A stretch of 6,156 bases of DNA from Actinomycetota bacterium (GTDB taxonomy: Bacteria > Actinomycetota > Actinomycetes > S36-B12 > UBA5976). Both the position numbers and the translations under genes were made by a program. Position 1 is the stretch's first letter, and each line of letters opens with the position of its first letter. Below are positions 1-5,325 of the stretch, piece after piece. The stretch covers positions 1 through 6,156 of the forward strand of contig CANFIL010000073.1 in assembly GCA_947447095.1 (NCBI GenBank). The letters are read 5' to 3'. Below the pieces are notes generated by a model. It did no database searches and was not told the DNA's origin. It saw only the letters and a list, made by a program, of their open reading frames with translations.

Positions 1-554
1 ATTTTCCATGACAACACGAGCATGGTTCCGGCGACAGCAACCAGAGTAATCACATTTCCAACGACGCCGCCTAACGTCGAGGTAAATGCACGCTGCGCAC
101 CCATAACGTCACTGTTGAGTCGAGAAATGAGTGCACCAGTTTGGGCGCGAGTAAAAAATGCGATTGATTGGCGCTGAACATGATCGAAAACTTCAGTACG
201 CAGATTAAAGATAAGTCCTTCTCCAATTTGCGAAGAAATCTTGCGGACGACTACGGCCAAAGCTGCATCAAAGAGCGCGATTCCGGCAATGATCAACGCC
301 GTAATGGTCACCATGTGCGCATTCTTATCGGGGATCGCGACATCGACGATGCGTTTGAAAAGCAGCGGCTGGATGACAACCAGGAGTGAATCGAGCACAA
401 GTAGTGCCAAGTATCCAAAAATAAGTGCTCTGAAACCTTTGGCGTAACTCAATACGCGTCGAACGGTGCCGCCGGCAAGTTCTTTGTCCTTCACAGACTT
501 GTCAGAGGTAAAACTCTGATACGCGGCCCACGGATTTCCTGCATGCATACTCAT
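1..554 (-). CDS. ABC exporter half-transporter, N-terminal membrane domain (3' end beyond window)
   Basis: This is the first 184 codons of a membrane protein whose frame stays open to the left edge, so the C-terminal part, including the expected ATPase domain, is missing. A soluble N-terminus of about 40 residues leads into hydrophobic segments near residues 41-62, 82-103 and 162-182. Between the second and third lie FFTRAQTGAL and SRLNSDV, around residues 133-150, which match the intracellular coupling region of MsbA/LmrA-type exporters (ABC_membrane family, usually FFxxxxTGxLxSRLxxDV). Family knowledge predicts a plasma-membrane homo- or heterodimer exporting lipids, drugs or peptides; the substrate cannot be read from this part. 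The ATG at 552-554 is the only reasonable start, since a TAG lies in frame five codons upstream and a GAGTGG Shine-Dalgarno-like stretch sits 7 nt before it. It begins 17 nt after the ABC-F gene, so it is probably co-transcribed. The ATP-binding motifs are out of view, so the exporter call rests on the membrane domain alone. Confidence 0.88.
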   Translation of the reverse strand, partial: MSMHAGNPWAAYQSFTSDKSVKDKELAGGTVRRVLSYAKGFRALIFGYLALLVLDSLLVVIQPLLFKRIVDVAIPDKNAHMVTITALIIAGIALFDAALAVVVRKISSQIGEGLIFNLRTEVFDHVQRQSIAFFTRAQTGALISRLNSDVMGAQRAFTSTLGGVVGNVITLVAVAGTMLVLSWK

Positions 555-571
555 GATGCATCCACTCTAAG

Positions 572-2170
572 TTATGCCAGCGAGATGAGATCCAGATAGT
601 CGTCGTTCCATAGATCTTCGACTCCATCTGGAAGCAATAGGACGCGCTCTGGATTCAGAGCGGCAACCGCGCCTTCGTCGTGCGAAACCAGAACAACAGC
701 ACCTTCAAACGTGCTCAAGGCATCAAGAATTTCGGCGCGACTCGCAGGATCCAAGTTGTTTGTCGGTTCATCTAAAAGCAGAACGTTTGCTGCCGAAACC
801 ACCAGCATCGCAAGACTCAGGCGAGTCTTTTCTCCACCAGAAAGTACTCCTGCCGGCTTACTTACCGCATCTCCTGAGAACAGAAAAGATCCCAGCACGC
901 TGCGCACTTGAGTGTCATTCAGTTCCGCAGATGCCGACATCATGTTTTCCAACACGGTTCGATCATCGTCGAGGGTTTCATGTTCCTGGGCGTAATAACC
1001 AATCTTCAAACCGTGGCCGGCAATAATTTCGCCGGTATCCGGTTGGTCAACGCCTCCGAGCATCCGAAGCAACGTAGTTTTACCTGCACCATTGAGGCCG
1101 AGCACGACAACCTTTGAACCCTTGTCGATGGCAAGATCAACGTCTGTGAAAATTTCAAGTGACCCATACGACCGACTCAAACCTGTAGCCATCAACGGCG
1201 TCTTGCCACACGGACTTGGAGTTGGGAAACGAAGTTTGGCTACCCGATCTGCCACTCGCTCGCCTTCGAGACCCTCCATAATGCGATCGGCACGCTTCAG
1301 CATTCCTTGCGCAGCTTTAGCCTTAGAGGCTTTAGCTCGCATGCGGTCTGCTTGTTGCTTGAGCACGACTGCTTGCTTTTCGGCATTGGCATATTCCCGC
1401 TTGCGGCGACGTTCATCGGTTTCGCGTGCGTTGAGGTATTCCTTCCAACCTACGTTGTAAAGGTCCAACGTCTGTCGGTTTGCATCAAGGTGGAAAACTC
1501 GATTGACCGTTGCTTCAAGCAGTTCAACATCGTGGCTAATCACGATCAAACCACCCTTGTGGTTTTGCAAGAAGCCGCGAAGCCAGGTAATTGAATCTGC
1601 GTCAAGGTGGTTTGTTGGTTCATCGAGCAACAACGTTTCGGCGTCACTAAATAAAATCCGTGCTAATTCAATTCGACGTCTTTGTCCGCCTGAGAGCGTT
1701 CCCAGTTCCTGATCCAAGATCTTGCGTGGAATTCCCACACTATTGGCTAATGTGGCCGCTTCACTTTCTGCCGCATATCCACCAGCCGATTGGAAATCTG
1801 CCTCGGCATTGGAATACTTGCGCATTCCTCGATCGCGCACGGCTTCATCTTCCGAGGCCATATCCTGTTCGGCTTGTCGCAATCGACGCATTGCTTCGTC
1901 AAGTCCGCGCGCAGACAAAATTCGATCCATGGCAATGACATCAAGGTCGCCAGTACGAGGATCTTGCGGCAAATAGCCCACAGTTCCGCCTGTGGCGATA
2001 CTGCCGCCGGCAGGAAGATTTACTCCTGCAAGAACTTTAGTGAGAGTCGTTTTACCCGCACCGTTTCGCCCAACAAGGCCAACGCGGTCCCCTGCATCAA
2101 TGCGAAAGGTCGCTCCAGCCAGAAGGAGATCCGCACCAGCGCGCAGCTCGAGATCAGTTGCTTGAATCAC
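572..2170 (-). CDS. ABC-F family ATPase (duplicated ABC domains, ribosome-associated type)
   Basis: This complete 532-residue soluble protein has two ABC ATPase domains and no membrane segment. Domain 1 has Walker A GRNGAGKTT (34-42), signature LSGGQ (159-163), Walker B ending DEPTNHLD (183-190) and SHD (212-214). Domain 2 has GLNGAGKTT (358-366), LSGGE (443-447), DEPTNNLD (467-474) and SHD (496-498). The domains are joined by a Lys/Arg-rich, probably helical linker at about 248-316, the P-site tRNA interaction motif position of ABC-F proteins. Family members bind the ribosomal E site and act in translation or antibiotic protection; they are not transporters, although databases often call them so. 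From memory, it resembles an actinobacterial group found near suf genes (the Rv1473 type in Mycobacterium). The start codon is GTG; a TAA lies ten codons upstream in frame with no ATG or GTG between, and the product then begins like its relatives (MIxATxLELRAG). The nearest AAGGA lies 14 nt upstream, which is far. Whether it is housekeeping or a resistance factor cannot be decided here. Confidence 0.95.
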   Translation of the reverse strand: MIQATDLELRAGADLLLAGATFRIDAGDRVGLVGRNGAGKTTLTKVLAGVNLPAGGSIATGGTVGYLPQDPRTGDLDVIAMDRILSARGLDEAMRRLRQAEQDMASEDEAVRDRGMRKYSNAEADFQSAGGYAAESEAATLANSVGIPRKILDQELGTLSGGQRRRIELARILFSDAETLLLDEPTNHLDADSITWLRGFLQNHKGGLIVISHDVELLEATVNRVFHLDANRQTLDLYNVGWKEYLNARETDERRRKREYANAEKQAVVLKQQADRMRAKASKAKAAQGMLKRADRIMEGLEGERVADRVAKLRFPTPSPCGKTPLMATGLSRSYGSLEIFTDVDLAIDKGSKVVVLGLNGAGKTTLLRMLGGVDQPDTGEIIAGHGLKIGYYAQEHETLDDDRTVLENMMSASAELNDTQVRSVLGSFLFSGDAVSKPAGVLSGGEKTRLSLAMLVVSAANVLLLDEPTNNLDPASRAEILDALSTFEGAVVLVSHDEGAVAALNPERVLLLPDGVEDLWNDDYLDLISLA

Positions 2171-2213
2171 GAGATGGAACGCCGTCCTTGCCAGAAATTA
2201 GTGGAGCAAAAGA
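2171..2213 (-). other. 43-nt gap between suf operon and ABC-F gene
   Basis: This is the longest non-coding stretch in the window. I find no hairpin followed by a T-run, so no intrinsic terminator, and no convincing -35/-10 pair. It contains only an AAGGA 14 nt before the GTG of the ABC-F gene. Read-through from suf into the ABC-F gene is therefore the simplest reading. Confidence 0.5.
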
Positions 2214-2528
2214 TTAAATGTTGAAGCCGAGTGCGCGAAGCATTTCTCGACCGTCATCTGTGATCTTATCTGGGCCCCATGGCGGCATCCATACCCAGTT
2301 GAGTTTGAAATCGCTTACGTGGCCATCGAGTGCGGCGCGAGCCTGATCTTCAATGACGTCAGTGAGTGGGCAAGCAGCAGATGTGAGCGTCATATCGATT
2401 GTCGCGGCATTAGCCTCGTCCACGGTTACGCCATAGACCAATCCGAGATCCACAACGTTGATACCCAATTCAGGATCAACTACGTCGCGCAACAATTCGA
2501 AAACGTCGTCCTCTTTGATGGTTTCCAT
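2214..2528 (-). CDS. sufT: SufT-like DUF59/MIP18-family iron-sulfur assembly protein
   Basis: This is a complete small protein of 104 residues and a single FeS_assembly_P (DUF59) domain. Visible hallmarks are DPELGINVVDLGLVYG at residues 18-33, the TSAACPLTD segment containing the conserved Cys53, and a C-terminal WMPPWGPDKI stretch (80-89) followed by GRxxLxxLGF. Members of this family (bacterial SufT, PaaD relatives, eukaryotic CIA2/MIP18) take part in maturation or delivery of Fe-S clusters; the biochemical step is not fully defined, and Cys53 is the usual candidate metal or cluster contact. It is the last suf gene here. Its ATG overlaps the sufU TAA by one base (TAATG), and a GGAAAGGGTG stretch supplies a good ribosome binding site about 6 nt upstream. 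Actinobacterial suf operons commonly end with this gene (Rv1466 in M. tuberculosis, from memory). The domain assignment is firm; the symbol sufT is by family and context. Confidence 0.93.
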   Translation of the reverse strand: METIKEDDVFELLRDVVDPELGINVVDLGLVYGVTVDEANAATIDMTLTSAACPLTDVIEDQARAALDGHVSDFKLNWVWMPPWGPDKITDDGREMLRALGFNI

Positions 2529-2530
2529 TA
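2526..2530 (-). other. sufU/sufT TAATG stop-start overlap
   Basis: The sufU TAA and the sufT-like ATG overlap by one base (TAATG on the minus strand), another coupling junction. Confidence 0.85.
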
Positions 2531-2965
2531 CTCACCCTTTCCGGTTGCCTGGATGGCAGCGTCTTTCCATGCCATCCATGACAGCAATGCACACTTTACT
2601 CGTGCTGGATATTGTGCGACACCAATCAATGCGATGCCGTCGCCCAAAATGTCTTCATTTGGCTCTTCTGTGCGCTGCAGCATGGCAATGAGGTGATCGA
2701 CTGCCTCTGTTCCTTGCTCTAGCGAAACATTATTAATTTGATCAAAAAGGATTGAAGCTGATGCTTGGCTGATGGAACAACCCTGATTGTCGTAGGAGAC
2801 AGTCAGCGTGCCGTCTGCGTTTGGAGTGATTCGCAAAGTGATCTCGTCGCCGCACGTGGGGTTGACGTGATGAACTTCAGCTGCAAAATCATCCTTGAGG
2901 CCTTTGCCATGTGGATGTTTGTAGTGATCAAGGATGATCTCTTGATACATGTTTTCTAGATTCAT
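2528..2965 (-). CDS. sufU: SufU, zinc-dependent sulfurtransferase partner of SufS
   Basis: This is a complete 145-residue protein of the IscU/NifU-N fold. It begins with YQEIILDHYKHPHGKG and carries the expected zinc-ligand set: Cys38 and Asp40 (PTCGDE), Cys63 (NQGCSIS) and Cys125 (RVKCALL). The 62-residue distance from Cys63 to Cys125 equals that in Bacillus subtilis SufU and is longer than in scaffold IscU, which separates the two classes. In the studied systems SufU is not a scaffold: its zinc site swaps ligands with the SufS active site and accepts the persulfide sulfur, taking the place of SufE. No sufE gene is present here, in agreement. The start ATG forms a 4-nt ATGA overlap with the sufS stop, with a G-rich GGGGTGG stretch just upstream, so it is probably translated by coupling from sufS. 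A later in-frame Met (residue 6) would still keep the whole domain, but the N-terminus as called matches relatives. Confidence 0.97.
   Translation of the reverse strand: MNLENMYQEIILDHYKHPHGKGLKDDFAAEVHHVNPTCGDEITLRITPNADGTLTVSYDNQGCSISQASASILFDQINNVSLEQGTEAVDHLIAMLQRTEEPNEDILGDGIALIGVAQYPARVKCALLSWMAWKDAAIQATGKGE
2533..2542 (-). promoter_or_regulatory. Ribosome binding site of the sufT-like gene
   Basis: GGAAAGGGTG on the minus strand, in the last codons of sufU, places its GGG 6 nt before the ATG of the DUF59 gene and supports that start. Confidence 0.6.
2962..2965 (-). other. sufS/sufU ATGA stop-start overlap
   Basis: The sufS TGA and the sufU ATG share four bases (ATGA on the minus strand). 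This arrangement normally gives translational coupling and would help keep desulfurase and its sulfur acceptor in balance; the coupling itself is inferred. Confidence 0.85.
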
Positions 2966-4245
2966 TCACCCACCCCGAAGAATTTTTGGGCCGCTTTGAT
3001 GCCATCGACTAGAGCCTGAACATCGCTTTCGTCGTTGTACACATAGAAAGTTGCTCTGGTGGTCGCAGGAACTGAATAACGTCGGCATACGGGCCATGCA
3101 CAGTGATGACCAACACGCACTGCCACGCCATGCTCATCAAGGATCTGACCGACATCGTGCGGATGCAAACCATCCACAACAAAGGACACAGCAGAACCTC
3201 GATCTGTCGCCACTAACGGCCCGATTACGCGAACTCCAGGAAGCTTGGCTAGCTCATCAAGAGCAAGTTGCGTTAGTCGATGTTCATGCGCGGCGACGTT
3301 GTCCATGCCTAAGTCGTTGAGGTAATCGATGGCTGCAGCAAGACCCACGGCTTGTGCAGCCATAGGTACGCCAGCTTCGAAACGCTTTGGTGGAGCTGCG
3401 AATGTAGAAGACTCCATATGAACTGTTTCGATCATCGATCCACCGGTGATAAACGGTGGCATCGACGCAAGTAATTCAGCACGTCCCCAGAGGCACCCAA
3501 TCCCTAACGGACCGAGCATCTTGTGGCCAGACCATGCAATGAAATCAACATCCAGCTCGGTGACGTCAACTGGCATGTGAGGGATACTTTGACATGCATC
3601 GAGAACGATCAGAGCACCCACAGCACGCGCCATAGCCGATACTGCAGGAATGTCGTTGATGGTTCCCAACAGATTTGACTGGTGAGTCAAAGCAACGACC
3701 TTGGTGCGTGCGGTGAATTCAATCGAATTCAAGTCCAAGCGACCATCGTCCGTCAGGCCAATCCACTTAAGTACCGCTCCTGTTTTATCGCACAACTCCT
3801 GCCACGGCACGAGATTCGCGTGATGCTCCATTTCGGTGACCACAATTTCGTCACCCTCAGCCAACACAAAGCGAGATGCGCCTTCAGGCAAGGCCTTGCC
3901 ACGGGCTGACTTAATCGTCGCATTCAAGAAGGAATACGATACTAAGTTCAATGCTTCAGTTGCATTCTTCGTGAAGACGATATCGTCCGGTTGTGCGCCA
4001 ATAAATTGAGCGATTGTTGCGCGCGCAGCCTCGAACAGATCAGTTGCTTCTTCGGCTAATTGATGCGCACCACGGTGCACAGCTGCATTGTGGCGCTCAT
4101 AGAAGTTGCGCTCGGCGTCGAGCACCTGACGTGGCTTTTGCGAGGTAGCGCCACTATCGAGGTACACCAGACGTCGATCATTACGCACCGTACGATCAAA
4201 GATCGGAAAGTCGGCGCGAATTTTCGCAACATCTAATTGAGCCAT
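2962..4245 (-). CDS. sufS: SufS, group II cysteine desulfurase
   Basis: This complete 427-residue PLP enzyme converts L-cysteine to L-alanine and leaves a persulfide on the enzyme for SufU. Visible residues are the PLP lysine Lys242 in WSGHKMLGPLG, Asp216 and Gln219 in VLDACQS (cofactor ring contacts), the His pair 141-142 in MEHHAN that stacks on PLP, the catalytic Cys382 in VGHHCAWP, and the substrate-binding Arg397 in TTRATFY. The short loop around Cys382 is typical of group II (SufS/CsdA) enzymes rather than IscS/NifS. Length is slightly above the usual 405-415 residues; extra sequence lies around residues 106-130. A second Cys at 387 follows the catalytic one. The ATG comes 3 nt after the sufC TAA (TAACCCATG) with no clear Shine-Dalgarno, suggesting translation by reinitiation from sufC; the downstream sufU overlaps by 4 nt. 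The protein starts in the normal place for the family, with RADFPIF near residues 10-16. Confidence 0.98.
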   Translation of the reverse strand: MAQLDVAKIRADFPIFDRTVRNDRRLVYLDSGATSQKPRQVLDAERNFYERHNAAVHRGAHQLAEEATDLFEAARATIAQFIGAQPDDIVFTKNATEALNLVSYSFLNATIKSARGKALPEGASRFVLAEGDEIVVTEMEHHANLVPWQELCDKTGAVLKWIGLTDDGRLDLNSIEFTARTKVVALTHQSNLLGTINDIPAVSAMARAVGALIVLDACQSIPHMPVDVTELDVDFIAWSGHKMLGPLGIGCLWGRAELLASMPPFITGGSMIETVHMESSTFAAPPKRFEAGVPMAAQAVGLAAAIDYLNDLGMDNVAAHEHRLTQLALDELAKLPGVRVIGPLVATDRGSAVSFVVDGLHPHDVGQILDEHGVAVRVGHHCAWPVCRRYSVPATTRATFYVYNDESDVQALVDGIKAAQKFFGVGE

Positions 4246-4248
4246 GGG

Positions 4249-5001
4249 TTAAACCGCAACGAACTGTGCGTAACCGTTCTCTTCAATTTCAGCAGCCAAT
4301 TCAGGTCCACCCTGGCGCACGATGCGACCTTCGAAGAACACGTGAACGAAGTCTGGCTTCACGTAGTTCAAGATGCGGGTGAAGTGAGTGATGACGAGCA
4401 TGCCGGTTTCACCAGTTGCTCGAACTCGGTTGATTCCTTCTGACACGATACGAAGTGCGTCAACGTCAAGACCTGAGTCAGTCTCATCAAGAACTGCGAT
4501 CTTTGGCTTAAGAAGTTCAAGCTGCAAAATTTCGGTGCGCTTACGCTCGCCACCAGAGAAGCCTTCATTAACTGAACGCTCTGCGAAAGTTGCATCGATT
4601 TGAAGGGCGCCCATGGCTTCCTTCATTTCTTTGATCCAGGTGCGAAGGTTTGGAGCTTCGCCGCGGATTGCAGTTGCTGAGGTACGAAGGAAGTTCGAAA
4701 CCGAAACTCCTGGAACTTCAACTGGATACTGCATTGCCAAGAACAGACCGGCGCGAGCGCGCTCGTCCACTGACATTTCCAAAACATCCTGACCATCAAG
4801 CAGGACTGAGCCGCCGGTGATGTCGTACTTTGGGTGACCAGCAATTGCATAAGCAAGTGTTGACTTACCGGAACCGTTAGGTCCCATAAGTGCGTGAGTT
4901 TCGCCAGCCTTTACGGTCAGGTCTACCCCACGCAAGATGTCCTTGGGACCATCATCGGTAGCAACCTGTACTTGCAGGCCCTTGATTTCTAGTGTTGACA
5001 T
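4249..5001 (-). CDS. sufC: SufC, ATPase of the SufBCD scaffold
   Basis: This is a complete 250-residue ABC-type ATPase, a typical SufC length, and it works in the cytoplasm rather than in a transporter. Motifs in order are Walker A GPNGSGKST (40-48), Q-loop AMQYP (Gln91), signature FSGGERKR (148-155), Walker B AVLDETDSGLD (169-179) and the switch His206 in ITHFTR. The SGGERKRxE signature and LDETDSGLD Walker B are diagnostic of SufC rather than an importer ATPase. SufC dimerises on SufB-SufD, and ATP binding opens the scaffold for cluster assembly. It sits 3 nt after the Rieske gene and 3 nt before sufS. The ATG at 4999-5001 has a strong GAGGAG ribosome binding site 7 nt upstream, the best in the operon, which suits a subunit needed in quantity. 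Confidence 0.98.
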   Translation of the reverse strand: MSTLEIKGLQVQVATDDGPKDILRGVDLTVKAGETHALMGPNGSGKSTLAYAIAGHPKYDITGGSVLLDGQDVLEMSVDERARAGLFLAMQYPVEVPGVSVSNFLRTSATAIRGEAPNLRTWIKEMKEAMGALQIDATFAERSVNEGFSGGERKRTEILQLELLKPKIAVLDETDSGLDVDALRIVSEGINRVRATGETGMLVITHFTRILNYVKPDFVHVFFEGRIVRQGGPELAAEIEENGYAQFVAV

Positions 5002-5004
5002 TCC

Positions 5005-5322
5005 TTAGCTCCTCGCTGCTAGGTGAATTTCGGGATCAGAATCATCACTCAATGTGACGACATAAGTTTCGAGCGGTTTTACTGCAGGCGGACCTGATGG
5101 TTCGCCTGTTCTTAGGCTGAATGCCGAGCCGTGTAGCCAACATTCGATTGAGCAATCAACAATGTCGCCTTCACTCAAAGAAACCTCAGCATGAGTGCAT
5201 GTGTCGTTAACCGCAAAGATTTCATCTGCGATGCGAACGACGAGTACGTCTTCCCCATCGAAATCAATCTTTTGCGGTTTACCGTCAGCAAACTGCGAGA
5301 GGCGTCCAATTGCAAGGCTCAT
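5005..5322 (-). CDS. Rieske-type [2Fe-2S] ferredoxin encoded within the suf operon
   Basis: This complete 105-residue single-domain protein has the full Rieske ligand set: Cys42-x-His44 (CTH) and Cys61-x-x-His64 (CWLH), followed by GSAFSLRTGEPSGPPA, the usual third strand and Pro loop. It has no signal peptide or membrane segment, so it resembles soluble ferredoxin components of aromatic-ring dioxygenases and NirD-like proteins rather than the cytochrome bc1 Rieske subunit. No oxygenase gene is near. An extra Cys57 lies between the two ligand pairs, but the disulfide-forming cysteines of high-potential Rieske proteins are not evident. The gene sits between sufD and sufC with 3-nt gaps on both sides and has its own GGAAG ribosome binding site 8 nt before the ATG. 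From memory, several actinobacteria have a gene of this kind at the same spot. A role as electron donor, or as a cluster-status or carrier protein, for SUF assembly is inferred from position only. Confidence 0.95.
   Translation of the reverse strand: MSLAIGRLSQFADGKPQKIDFDGEDVLVVRIADEIFAVNDTCTHAEVSLSEGDIVDCSIECWLHGSAFSLRTGEPSGPPAVKPLETYVVTLSDDSDPEIHLAARS
5009..5014 (-). promoter_or_regulatory. Ribosome binding site of sufC
   Basis: GAGGAG on the minus strand, within the last codons of the Rieske gene, lies 7 nt before the sufC ATG. It is the closest match to the anti-Shine-Dalgarno consensus in the window and fixes the sufC start. Confidence 0.8.
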
Positions 5323-5325
5323 TAC

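Noticed and set aside
540..562. Small palindromes (TGCATGCA, GATGCATC) around the exporter start, possible hairpin
   Set aside because: The possible stem is only about 5 bp and A/T-mixed, too weak to call a regulatory structure or terminator.
1790..2224. Plus-strand open frame of 144 codons opposite the ABC-F gene
   Set aside because: It is antisense to the Walker A and signature regions of the ABC-F protein, Cys- and Ser-rich without domain features, and has no ribosome binding site of note.
2319..2696. Plus-strand open frame of 125 codons opposite sufU and sufT
   Set aside because: It spans two real genes antisense and resembles no protein family; a shadow frame.
2528..2965. Possibility that this gene is IscU or a NifU scaffold
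   Set aside because: The 62-residue spacing between the second and third Cys ligands and the SufS neighbour fit SufU; no iscS, hscA or fdx gene is present.
4368..4856. Two minus-strand open frames (4368-4595 and 4623-4856) in another frame inside sufC
   Set aside because: They are frame-shifted readings of sufC, rich in Ser, Gln and Leu, and sufC itself is intact with all motifs, so there is no sign of a frameshift or nested gene.
5131..5199. Possibility that the Rieske gene is a dioxygenase ferredoxin component from a catabolic operon
   Set aside because: No oxygenase or reductase gene is present in the window, and the gene is tightly packed between two suf genes.
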